DNA of 64,000 bases from VXYL01 sp965116935 (GTDB taxonomy: Bacteria; Pseudomonadota; Gammaproteobacteria; Pseudomonadales; Azotimanducaceae), in contig OZ220737.1 of assembly GCA_965116935.1 (NCBI GenBank), positions 558,001-622,000 on the forward strand, given 5' to 3'. A program made the translations under genes and the position numbers. Of the stretch, positions 1-8,320 are shown piece by piece; position 1 is the stretch's first letter, and each line of letters begins with the position of its first letter. A model generated the notes under the pieces. That model worked only from the letters and a program-made list of their open reading frames with translations. It searched no databases and was not told the origin of the DNA.

Positions 1-156
1 CGTCCTGCTGCTGTATGCTCCCGCCTCATGGCCTTGCGGGGAGCAAATCCACGAGCGCTTGACTCGCGTCCTTCTCCCGAGTCGGACCCGTCAGGCCAAG
101 GCACTCCGCTTGCGAGCCAAGCCGAGTCCGTCCAAGCCAACCCAATCGCCTGCCCT

Positions 157-2216
157 TTGGAACGCACTTTCCTTCACCTGCCGCGAATCGGCTTGCGCAC
201 AGAACGAAAGTTCTGGAGCGAGGGCATCAAGACGTGGGACGACCTTGAAGCGTCTCGCCGCGATCCCCCGGTGCTCTTCGGGCCTCGCAAGAGTCCTTTG
301 CTCCAGAGCATCGACGAGTCGCGCCGGGCGCTTGACGCGGAGGACACGGCCTTCTTCGCCGAAAGACTCCCGCCCGGGAACACTACCGAATCGCCACGTC
401 GTTTCCTGCACAGACGGTGTTCGTTGACATCGAGACGACGGGGCTGAGCCTTTACTACGACGCGATCACGCTGATCGGCTGCGCAAGGGAAGACGACTAC
501 GCCTGCCACGTCATGGGCACGGGCAACGACCGTGAGAACGCCGCCTCAGACCTGATTGCAGGCGCCAAGTGCCTCGTCACCTTCAACGGCACGCTCTTCG
601 ACCTCAAGTTCCTGGCGAAGTACGTTCCCACCGTTCGCCTGCCGGCGGCACATGTGGACCTGCGCTACCTTGTTCGACGGGCATCTTTGGCGGGAGGCCA
701 AAAGGAGGTAGAGAAGACGCTGGGCGTCGAGCGGCCAGGCGGCGTGGAGGACATCGACGGCGCGCAAGCCGTTCTGCTGTGGTACGAGTACATCTCCGGA
801 AACGTGGAAGCAGGCAGGAGCCTCGTCTGCTACAACCACGCCGATGTGGAGGGCATGAAGCCGATCTTGGATCATGTGCTCGCGGAGATTGCGACGGACG
901 AGAACGACGCTCTGGCGACCTTCACCAGTCGCTTCTCCGGCAAGCGTGCGTCGTTGCGCTTCGGCCGGTCACCCGGTAGTGTCCGTGTACCTGCCTTCTC
1001 CACCCCTACCGGCTCGGCAATGACGTACGATCGGCTGAAACTCGCGATGCCGGCGGAAATCTGCGTTGCCGGGATCGATCTGACGGGCTCCGGAGAAAGG
1101 CCAAGTGGCTGGTGCGAACTGCGCGGGCCGCTCGCGAAGACGCGAATGATCGGAACCGACGACGAGATCATGGCTGCCATTGAGGAGGCTCGGCCCGACC
1201 TCGTTTCGATCGACTCGCCGCTTTCGTTGCCGTCCGGCCGCATCCGGGTGGAGGATGATGACCCAGGGCGCGACGAGTTCGGAATCATGCGAATCTGCGA
1301 GCGAACGCTGAAGCGACGCGGCATCAACGTCTATCCGTGCCTGATCCCCAGCATGCAGCGCCTGACGGCACGCGGCATCCACCTCGCGGAGGCGCTGCGC
1401 AAACGCGGTATCCCCGTGATCGAGAGCTATCCCGGCGCGGCGCAGGACATCATGAACATCCCGCGGAAGGGCGCTGGCATCGAGCACCTGAAGAAGGGGC
1501 TGGAGCTGTTCGGCGTCACCGGCGAGTACGTGCGTCGCAAGGTGACGCATGACGAACTCGATGCGATCACTGCGGCGATTGTGGGCGTGTACTTCTGGGC
1601 CGGGAAGTTCGAGGGGCTTGGGACCGTGGAGGAGGATTATCTGATCGTGCCGGACCTGAAGCGAACCGCCCGCCCTCGGCGTGTCATCGGAATCAGTGGG
1701 CCGATCGCGGCAGGGAAGACGACCGCGGCTCGGATGTTGGAGGAAGTTGGGTTCCGGTACGGGCGCTATAGCCAGGTATTGGCCGATCTTGCGGCTGAGG
1801 TGGGCAGGCCGGCGGATCGAGACATATTGCAGGAGCTAGGGCAGGCTGTTCACGTAGATCCCGGACAGCGATGGCTCAACAGCCAGTTGCTTTGCCGGTT
1901 CGGGGATGAAGAGCATGACCTGGTGATAGACGGACTCCGATGGCCAGAAGATCGGGCATTTTGGGTGGAGCGATTTGGGCCACGATTTCGTCACGTGCAT
2001 GTCTCGGCGCCAACGAACGTGAGGCGCGGAAGATATCCGGAAGGTGGCGGTTCGGCTGTCGAGTTCGACGTCGCAGCGACACACGAGGTGGAGGGCGGCG
2101 TACGCGACTTGGCACCGTTGGCCGATGTTGCTGTCGAGAACGACCGTTCGTTGGGCGACATGCGGCGGCTGCTTGGCGAGAGCATCGATGCCCGGCTGCA
2201 TGAGGAGGAGGGCTAG
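157..2216 (+). pseudogene. RNase H-like / DUF429 / P-loop kinase fusion, frameshifted
   Basis: One long protein appears to be read in two frames. From about 157 the first frame encodes a helix-hairpin-helix-like start (HLPRIGLRTERKFW, GIKTWDDL) typical of YprB-type RNase H-like exonuclease proteins. Near base 373, in a C/G run, the reading must jump to the frame that continues REHYRIA and FVDIETTGL (the DxE of the exonuclease fold, about base 420). A DUF429 domain follows (about 1050-1660), then a C-terminal P-loop kinase domain with GPIAAGKT at about 1698, resembling deoxynucleoside monophosphate kinases. A start inside the second frame at GTG 417 would remove the HhH part. The stop lies 2 nt before the next gene, so this is the head of an operon. 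The substrate is unknown; nuclease plus nucleotide kinase is inferred from the folds. The frameshift may be real or a sequencing error. Confidence 0.6.
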
Positions 2217-2218
2217 CC

Positions 2219-2886
2219 ATGCCTGTGACGGTAGTGGTCGGCGGCCAGTTTGGCTCTGAGGGGAAGGGGAAGGTTGCTCACTTCCTAGCGAGGGAGCAGG
2301 GGGCTAGTGTGGCGGTTCGTGTGGGGGGATCCAACGCCGGGCACACGGCTTACGACGACGAGGGGCGGAAGCATACCTTCCGACATTTGCCGACAGCGGC
2401 ACTCCTGCCTGGTGTTCTTTGCGTGCTCGGTCCGGGGAGCTTGATCGATCCAGAGGTACTGGAAGAAGAAGTCGATCGCATCGGGCTCGCGAGAGAGAGG
2501 CTGTGCATCGACCCGATGGCATTCGTGATTACTGGGGAGCACAAGCGGCGGGAGGCAGATTCGGGGCTAACGGAACGGATCGGCCCAGTCTGTCTGAGCA
2601 GACGACCGTCACCGGGCGCACCCGACGCGTCGCCGAGTTTGACCTGGCCGTAGTGAAGGCCGCAATCACTGCCAACGCACCGACATGCATGGTATTGAAC
2701 CATGTTGACTACTTGGGAACTCATCGCCAAAGGCTCGTAGAGACCATTCAGGCGTTGATCGAACAGCGCGTGAATTGGATTGGCTTGTCACCTCATGGTC
2801 TTGCATCCCCAGGCGAATGTTTGGAGCCGTCACCTATGAAGGCCGTTCGCTCACACCACGGCTTGCGTGGGCAAGGACCACGATAG
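2219..2886 (+). pseudogene. Adenylosuccinate synthetase paralogue (PurZ-like), internally deleted
   Basis: The start ATG has a GGAGG ribosome site and lies 2 nt after the upstream stop. The protein opens with a PurA-type phosphate loop, GGQFGSEGKGK. Canonical PurA has GDEGKGK with a catalytic Asp13; here that residue is Ser13, as I recall for the phage 2-aminoadenylosuccinate synthetases (PurZ). The N-terminal part continues to HKRREADSGLTERIG (about 2575), then the frame fails and ends at 2653. A second frame from about 2612 supplies the matching C-terminal portion (GRTRRVAEFD, VLNHVDYLG). The central third of the enzyme is missing and the two parts are out of frame, so this copy is dead. 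It is clearly not the housekeeping purA: it is short, divergent and lies in an accessory operon. Confidence 0.7.
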
Positions 2887-2901
2887 TAGAGAGAGGATCT
2901 C

Positions 2902-3279
2902 ATGACCACTGCCAATTGGAAGAGTACCAGCCCACACTATTCACGCGACCCCTTTCCAGAAATAGCGCCTTCGTTGCTTAACTCCGCCGACATCCTTCGT
3001 TACGCCAGAGAAGGGTGTTTAGTGCATCCGTTCAGCTATGATCCGGAATTCCACAATCCCGCAACATATACCCTGAGTTTCCTCGGAACGCTCCATTCGT
3101 GGGAGCAGGAGGAGGACTCGCGGTACCCAAAGGTAACGCCCATTGAGAAGGGAAGGCCAGTGGAACTCAAGGCTAACTCCATCAGTTATCTGGAGACCAA
3201 AGAGGAGTTCCGCCTCCCCCAGTACATCGCCGCCCGATTCAACCTTCACATTCGCCATGTCCACCGAGGCATCCTGCTA
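2902..3279 (+). pseudogene. dCTP deaminase/dUTPase-fold membrane protein, 5' part
   Basis: The start ATG follows a GAGAGGA ribosome site, 15 nt after the PurA-like remnant. The reading frame encodes the first half of a protein of the trimeric dUTPase/dCTP deaminase fold (YIAARFNLHIRHVHRGILL) and stops making sense exactly at a TA dinucleotide at 3278-3279, where a MITE-like repeat begins. Removing bases 3280-5598 joins codon CTA to GGC ACG GGA CCT, giving ILLGTGPVVHPGYAGRL, the expected continuation of the family. The 3' part is annotated separately at 5597-6239. The role is unknown; the neighbours suggest nucleotide sensing or metabolism. Confidence 0.75.
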
Positions 3280-3516
3280 GGGCGTGTTCACACTATGCGC
3301 TCATACAGTCCATCGGACAGCGTGGCCCTTGGAGGGAAGGCATCCTGCCTTCCCCGCACGCCGACAGGCGTGCCTGACGGCACGCAGGGAAGGCAGGATG
3401 CCTTCTCTCCAAAGGCGGCCTCGTTTTCGAACGGTTGTCGCCAGGACCTTGGTAGCTGTTGCCGGTTGATCAAGGTGGTTTTTCGGCGACCAGAACGCTA
3501 GTGTGAACACGCCCTA
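3280..3516 (+). mobile_element. MITE-like element, copy 1 (237 bp)
   Basis: Terminal inverted repeats GGGCGTGTTCACAC / GTGTGAACACGCCC, 14 bp and perfect, with TA on both flanks (3278-3279 and 3517-3518). The interior is about 90% like copy 2 at 5415 but holds an extra stretch of about 55 bp (3357-3411), in which the AAGGCATCCTGCCTT palindrome is expanded into a longer inverted structure. No coding capacity is apparent. Confidence 0.8.
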
Positions 3517-3552
3517 GCGGGCATTAGCGAGCCCTAGGGTCCGAGCCCTAGG

Positions 3553-3661
3553 ATGGAGGGCGTCCCGCCCTCCATCGCGCCGCAAGGCGCGCAGAACACT
3601 CGCTGCACCACAAGGATGCGCGCCCTCACGGGCGCGATGGAGGGCGGGACGCCCTCCATCC
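3553..3661. repeat. REP-type double palindrome (family A)
   Basis: Two inverted arms built on GGAGGGCGTCCCGCCCTCC, each followed or preceded by a GCGCGCC-type mini-hairpin, separated by about 45 bp. This is the same palindromic family found beside many accessory genes in the window (for example 10226, 13988, 19551, 32948, 40990, 59893). Confidence 0.75.
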
Positions 3662-4151
3662 AGCAGACGGCGATGCTAGAGGCCAACGCATCCACTCGCT
3701 TGTTTTGCGGCTTTTCCTACGGCGCTGGCTCCTAGTGTGCCGTCCCGCAAGTTCGTGGTACTTCGGGATGCCAAATGCAGGCACTCAACGACCTCTCGGG
3801 GGCGAGTCGCGGACGGCACCTCCTCGCTTTCTCCGGCATTGTTGCACCAGCCAACGTCCAGCGCGAAGGGTGACGTGTTTCTGGGACGCGACACTAGCCG
3901 TAGCTGCGAGCGAATGCGAGCACGAAGGCCAGCAGTTCGCGCAGCGAACTGCCAACGCGCCCGCAAGGGCGCGCTAGCGCCGCCAGGCACCTTCCCGTTT
4001 GGGCACCAGGGCCTTGGGGGCGAGGGCGTCTCGCCCTCGCACGCGCCCTGCAAGGGCGCGCTTCCTCACCATCTTTACTCGCCCCTCACAAAGCATCGAT
4101 TTCCTACAAGCCTTGGCGGTTCCGTCCTACAGACCGCCCTTGCTTTCCGTG
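3662..4151. other. Non-coding stretch with palindromes inside the composite insertion
   Basis: No gene is supported here. Near 3930-3980 lies a palindromic motif (CAGTTCGCGCAGCGAACTG followed by CGCCCGCAAGGGCG). It recurs inverted near 38353-38400 and inside the second Uma2 reading frame near 63597-63645. Bases 4011-4065 hold another family A palindrome (GAGGGCGTCTCGCCCTC). Confidence 0.6.
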
Positions 4152-4290
4152 CCACGGTAGTCCCACCAACGCCGCCCGATCCTGCCCGTGCCGCAAGCAC
4201 CCCACAAACCGCACGCCGTTCCAGCCCCGCGCTTCCCGGTGCGCGAAGCGCCCGAAGGATGCGCGAACGCGCCCGAAGGGCACGCGTGTG
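4152..4290 (+). repeat. Direct repeat upstream of Uma2 (copy 1)
   Basis: About 130 bp beginning CCACGGTAGTCCCACCAACG and ending CGCGTGTG. It is repeated in the same orientation at 5290-5410 just after the Uma2 gene, and more loosely at about 63390-63492 before the second Uma2 gene. The repeat therefore marks the border of a Uma2 cassette. Confidence 0.75.
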
Positions 4291-4336
4291 CTAACGTCCC
4301 GTCGTCCGGCCGGCGTCGCGCCAGAAGGAGAACGCC

Positions 4337-5224
4337 ATGCCTCCCGCCCAACCCCAGCCCGCCCGCAAGCCTCAGTGGCCACCCCGGTCCGCGCCCAAGC
4401 TCCAACAGCCGCCGAAGGCGCCTGCCGACGCGCCGGCGGGGGACGACGAGGACAGGTACCCGGACCTGGGCGTTCCGCCGATGACCACCCTCCACTGGAA
4501 CGCCCTGGAGGACAGCGCGAGCCTGCTGAAGACCCGCTACGCCGACCGCGACGACGTGGTCGTCGACTCGGGCCTGACGATCTACTACGTCGATGCCGGC
4601 AAGGAGAGGGCGATCCAGCCGGACGTGCTGGTGTCGTTCGGGGCGCCGAACCGGCCGCGCCGGGTTTGGCTCGCGTGGGAGGAGGGCAGGTTCCCCGACT
4701 TCGTGCTGGAGGTGGCCTCGAAGAGCACGTACCGTCGCGACGAGGGCGTGAAGCGCGCCGTCTACGAGCGCATGGGCATCGCCGAGTACTGGCAGTTCGA
4801 CCCCACCGGGGAGTACCTGCGCCCCGTCCTGCAGGGCCGCCGCCTGAACGCGGGAGGCGCGTACGAACTCCTGCCGCTCGCGACCACGCCCGAAGGCGGC
4901 CTCCGGGGCGTGTCCGAAGTGCTCGGCCTGCGCGTCTGTGCAGACGGCAGCCGCCTGCGCCTGTTCGACCCCGCCACCGGCGAGTTCCTCCTCAATCACC
5001 TGGAACACGCCCGCGCTTCGGCAGCGAAGGACGACACCATCTCCGATCAGCAACGCACCATCGCCGAGGAACGCCGCGCCCACTTGGAGGAACGACGGGC
5101 CCACTTGGAGGAACGACGGGCCCACTTGGAGGAACGACGCGCCCACTTGGAGGAACGACGCGCCCGCCAAGCCGCCGAAGCCGAGCTCGCCGAACTGAAG
5201 CGCCAGCTCGCCCGCGGTTCCTGA
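4337..5224 (+). CDS. Uma2 family (DUF820) PD-(D/E)XK nuclease-like protein
   Basis: 295 residues, with AAGGAG well placed before the ATG. A Pro/Ala-rich N-terminal linker (residues 1-45) precedes the Uma2 fold. The fold shows QPDVLVSFG, then PDFVLEVASKST with the conserved Glu and later K of the PD-(D/E)XK core, and GIAEYWQFDP. The C-terminal 60 residues form a coiled coil of repeated ERRAHLE heptads. Uma2 proteins are widespread, often multicopy, and of uncertain biological role; some behave as restriction-like nucleases. The gene sits alone in the composite insertion, between direct repeats, and the whole cassette interrupts the dCTP-deaminase-fold gene. The reading frame is complete, so the protein may be made. 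Confidence 0.85.
   Translation: MPPAQPQPARKPQWPPRSAPKLQQPPKAPADAPAGDDEDRYPDLGVPPMTTLHWNALEDSASLLKTRYADRDDVVVDSGLTIYYVDAGKERAIQPDVLVSFGAPNRPRRVWLAWEEGRFPDFVLEVASKSTYRRDEGVKRAVYERMGIAEYWQFDPTGEYLRPVLQGRRLNAGGAYELLPLATTPEGGLRGVSEVLGLRVCADGSRLRLFDPATGEFLLNHLEHARASAAKDDTISDQQRTIAEERRAHLEERRAHLEERRAHLEERRAHLEERRARQAAEAELAELKRQLARGS
5069..5164 (+). repeat. 21-nt in-frame tandem repeat encoding ERRAHLE
   Basis: Four full units and a partial fifth of GAACGACGGGCCCACTTGGAG with nearly no divergence between units. Each unit adds one heptad to the coiled coil of the Uma2 protein. The near-identity points to recent slippage or expansion. Confidence 0.9.
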
Positions 5225-5289
5225 CTTCCAGGGAGCGAGGACGTCTCGCCTTCGCTCGCGCCGGCAAGGCGCGCCTCGTCACCGCCTCT

Positions 5290-5410
5290 CCACAATAGCC
5301 CCACCAACGCCGCCCGATCCTCCCCGAGCCGCAAGCGCCCCACAGACCGCACGCCGTTCCAGCCCCGCGCTTCCCGGTGCGCGCGAACGCGCCGGAAGGG
5401 CGCGCGTGTG
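5290..5410 (+). repeat. Direct repeat downstream of Uma2 (copy 2)
   Basis: Matches 4152-4290 in the same orientation with a few substitutions and a short deletion. In copy 1 the repeat leads into the Uma2 start region; here it is cut after GCGCGTGTG by the second MITE-like copy. A following Uma2 gene may therefore have been lost. Confidence 0.75.
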
Positions 5411-5414
5411 CCCG

Positions 5415-5596
5415 GGGCGTGTTCACACCATGCGCTCACACAGTCCATCGGACAGCGTGGCCCTTGGAGGGAAGGCATCCTGCCTTCCCTCCAAAGGCGG
5501 CCTCGTTTTCGAACGGTTGTCGCCAGGACCTTGGTAGCTGTCGCCGGTTGATCAAGGTGGTTTTTCGGCGACCAGAACGCTAGTGTGAACACGCCC
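5415..5596 (+). mobile_element. MITE-like element, copy 2 (182 bp)
   Basis: Same 14-bp terminal inverted repeats as copy 1. The right flank is TA (5597-5598); the left flank is not TA. It lacks the expanded internal palindrome of copy 1. The inner core AAGGCATCCTGCCTT is a single short palindrome here. Confidence 0.8.
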
Positions 5597-6239
5597 TAGG
5601 CACGGGACCTGTGGTACATCCTGGCTATGCTGGCCGACTGCTAGTTCCCCTACACAACCTGACGGCCAATCCATACAAGGTGGTGGCGGAGACAAACTAC
5701 TGTGGGTCGAGTTCACCAAACTCACTAAGCATCCGTATTGGTGCAGGCCGATCGAGGAGCTCGGCGACGATGCTCCACGGGAGTTGATGGCCTTCAGGCA
5801 CCGCTATAGAAACTTGAGTGCATCTACGTATTTCGAAAACGCCGGTGTATTATCGCAAGGAGTAATCGGCGCCTTCAAGGGTGCGGTAGCGGCGGTGGAA
5901 AGGAGGGCAGCAGCAAGCGAGGAAGCGGCGAAACAGGCCCGCAGTGTCGTGCAATGGATAACCGGAGTAGGCGGGTTGGGTTTGGCGATAGGTATCGGTA
6001 CGCTCATCTTCGCAGCCTACGAGCTCTTCCAAAACAACGCCGAAATGGCGAGCATGATCCACGAACGCCTTGATCGGATCGAACGCAAGGTAGGACTTCT
6101 GCCACCTGTTCTTGCGGAGGCGTTGACAGAAGACGCTGCGCCCGAGAAGGAAAAGCTCGATTCACGCCCGCCCGATTTGTCGGACGGAGACGCCCCTGTC
6201 GACAGCGTCGAGGGTCAAGCAGACGCGACGGCCGGATAG
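5597..6239 (+). pseudogene. dCTP deaminase/dUTPase-fold membrane protein, 3' part
   Basis: Continues the gene begun at 2902. From 5599 the frame reads GTGPVVHPGYAGRL, VPLHNLTANPYKVVAE. Near 5690 a single-base loss shifts to the frame KLLWVEFTKLTKHPYWCRPI, which runs to the stop at 6239. At the position of the catalytic Glu of E. coli Dcd (in LEFYN) this protein has Pro (VPLHN), so deaminase activity is not expected. After the enzyme-like fold come a helical stretch rich in Ala/Glu, one hydrophobic segment (GVGGLGLAIGIGTLIFAAYELF) and an acidic tail. The intact ancestor would be a membrane-anchored nucleotide-binding protein. Confidence 0.7.
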
Positions 6240-7385
6240 ATGACATCTCCCTATTTCCGAGCCCGGGAGTTGCCTCACGCGGCGAACGTAACGCAAGATA
6301 TCTGGAATACCGCCGTCAATACAAACCTCAGCGACCTTGTTCCCCCGATTCGCGTATGCGTAGTCCCAGTACGTCGAAACGTGTCGTAGGAGCGCTTGTG
6401 GCTCGAGCCGGCGAAAGCTCAACATGGACAACCGCCGCTTTGGTACGATGACGGGAAGACGCCCGCCGAGCACCACGACAGTTGCGTGATCCGCGGGCGA
6501 GTTCGATTCGGCGTGCCGTTCGACCCGAAAATGCACTACGACTGCAAGCTACCAACGCGAAGCGCAATCCTTACGCCCGCCAGTTCCGTAGCTGCCATGG
6601 TACGAAGACGCTGGCGCGAGAGTGCCGCCACGCCAACATTGCGCCAAACGACAATGTCAGGTGACCGGAACGCTGGAGTAGTGGAAGGAAAGCCGTGAGC
6701 ATTCACGGCTTTCCCCGAAAACAAAAGGTAGTTCACTCCCTTTGTCCCGCGTTGCCTGACTATATCGGTTAGCGGACGTGTGGCAGCGATCCTTCATTTT
6801 GATCGCTACAACGCGCACCTACGCGCCATTAGGCCAAGCTAGCCGACGAGGATAGGACCGGCCGGTCCACCTGATCCTGCCTGCGGCGGGGCGGCAAACA
6901 ACCGCATTGCCCTTCGCAGGCCACAGTCGAACTGCACTGCCGCGCAACTCGTCCTTGCCCTAGCCTCTTGACCCACGCCCCCACTGCCGCAGTTGCAACG
7001 CAATGTGGCAGCAGCGAGGGCTCCGTTAAGGGGCATGTACTCTCCACAACGAAGCCTCAATGCCCACGCGAAACCGGCCAGCACCATACGATAGACCGCG
7101 CCGGCAAGCAAGCCACGGCCGTTGTCCAAAGGAGAAGTGAGCCTGACCGTGTGTGATGTGCTCGGCGGTGACGAGCAGCCTATCGCCGGTTGGTGACGCG
7201 GCTAGTTCAACGCTGTGCCCAGGCAGCCGGGATCGAGAGGGTCGGGAAGGGCAACAGGCCCTTCCGCCCCAGGGCCCATGCTCCCTCATTCGCACGCAGG
7301 ACCCGGTAGCACCACGACATTCGCCGTCGCCATCCCGCGAAGTCCGCGGAACGCACGCCCTGCAACGCACCCCCAAGCAGCGGAT
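6240..7385. other. Long gene-poor stretch
   Basis: No complete gene can be supported. Between about 6390 and 6664 the plus strand reads in two overlapping frames as a plausible protein fragment (LWYDDGKTPAEHHDSCVIRG, then RNPYARQFRSCHGTKTLAR), suggesting a frameshifted relic of an unknown gene. The rest (6715-7385) has no recognisable signal. Confidence 0.5.
6687..6714. terminator. Perfect 12-bp hairpin
   Basis: GGAAAGCCGTGA, loop GCAT, then the exact complement. It lacks a T-run, so it is not a standard intrinsic terminator. It lies after the unknown relic at 6390-6664 and could act bidirectionally or be a repeat-element end. Confidence 0.45.
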
Positions 7386-7519
7386 ACCACCCCAACGAGA
7401 CAACACACGCCGCCTAAAGCAGGCCAATCTCCTACACGCCCAACAGCCAGTCTCTGCAACGACACCGCCCCCACACGCCGCTACAGTGGTACGCTCCGAC
7501 CCAATCAGAAAACCGACCA
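7386..7519 (+). promoter_or_regulatory. Shared upstream leader of DUF1640 gene A
   Basis: About 130 bp, alignable with the sequences before the next three paralogues (9357-9486, 10588-10700, 11413-11527). Common blocks include CGACAACACACGCCG, GCCAATCTC and an A/G-rich AACGGAAAACAAA-like stretch just before the ATG. This copy is the most divergent (CTACAGTGGTACGCTC instead of CTAAAGTGGTAACGTC). Confidence 0.6.
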
Positions 7520-8320
7520 ATGACCACCGCCGTGCTAGACACCCTCCGCTGCGCCCAAACCCTCAAAGACGCAGGCTTCACCCCGAAACAGGCCGAAGCC
7601 ACCGCCCAGGTCCTAGGCGACGCCTTGGCGGACGTGGCCACGAAGGAAGACCTCGACCGCCAGACCGCAATGCAGAAGGCGGACTTCGAACGCCTCGAAG
7701 CCAAGATCGACGATACCGGTAGCACCGGAAGGTCCGACCTAGAGCGCCACGCCGCAATGCAGAACGCGGACCTGGAGCGCCACGCCGCAATGCAGAAGGC
7801 CGACCTGGACAACGCCGTCGCCGGCCTCAACACCAAGATCGCCGGCCTCGACGCCAAGATCGCTGGTCTCGACGCCAAGGTCGCCGGCCTCGGCGCCAAG
7901 ATCGACGGCCTCAACGCCAAGGTCGACAACGTGGCCAGCGCCGGGAAGTCCGACCTCAAGGCCGCAGTCGACGGCCTCGACTCCAAAATCGACGCGCTGG
8001 ACCAGAAGTTCGAGGCCAAGTTCGACGCGATGGACCAGCGGTTCGACTCGATGGAGACGTCAACGCAGAATCAACTCGTAGGCATCCGAGAGGAAATCAA
8101 AGTCCTGGCCGACGTGTTCAAGCACCACATCCGAACCACGTACATCGTCCTTGCCTCCTTCGGCACCCTCGCCACCTTGGCCACCATCGCCGCCGTCGCC
8201 CTCGGGGCCCTCGCGTACCTGCCCCCGCAGAACGAGACGCCAGCCTTGCCAGCCGTTGCCGAATCCCCGGGCGCCGCACCGGAAATCCACTCCGCCCCGG
8301 CCGGGGCAAACCAGCATTGA
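7520..8320 (+). CDS. DUF1640-type coiled-coil membrane protein (paralogue A)
   Basis: 266 residues. The N-terminal head (residues 1-42, VLDTLRCAQTLKDAGF, QAEATAQVLGDALADVAT) is shared with the three following paralogues and matches the DUF1640/CCDC90-like pattern. It is followed by a variable coiled coil: an 11-residue unit (LERHAAMQKAD) and then heptads of the type KIAGLDA. A single transmembrane segment lies near the end (TYIVLASFGTLATLATIAAV), then a Pro/Ala-rich tail. The bacterial function of DUF1640 is not established; the eukaryotic relatives are mitochondrial inner-membrane proteins of the MCUR1 group. The start ATG is fixed by conservation with the paralogues. There is no strong Shine-Dalgarno. 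Confidence 0.8.
   Translation: MTTAVLDTLRCAQTLKDAGFTPKQAEATAQVLGDALADVATKEDLDRQTAMQKADFERLEAKIDDTGSTGRSDLERHAAMQNADLERHAAMQKADLDNAVAGLNTKIAGLDAKIAGLDAKVAGLGAKIDGLNAKVDNVASAGKSDLKAAVDGLDSKIDALDQKFEAKFDAMDQRFDSMETSTQNQLVGIREEIKVLADVFKHHIRTTYIVLASFGTLATLATIAAVALGALAYLPPQNETPALPAVAESPGAAPEIHSAPAGANQH

Larger units (their letters stand above)
3280..5596. mobile_element. Composite insertion bounded by two MITE-like copies, carrying a Uma2 gene
   Basis: The 2,317-bp segment starts with GGGCGTGTTCACAC, ends with its inverse GTGTGAACACGCCC, and is flanked by TA on both sides. This looks like a TA target duplication of the Tc1/mariner-IS630 kind. It splits the dCTP-deaminase-fold gene, whose frame is restored across the junction by removing it. 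Inside are one copy of a small inverted-repeat element at each end, REP-type palindromes, a pair of direct repeats and one Uma2 gene. There is no transposase, so mobilisation would have been in trans. Whether the whole unit moved at once, or grew by later insertions into one MITE, cannot be decided from this copy. Confidence 0.7.

Noticed and set aside
2219..2886. Housekeeping purA
   Set aside because: The central part is missing, the catalytic Asp is Ser, and the context is an accessory operon.
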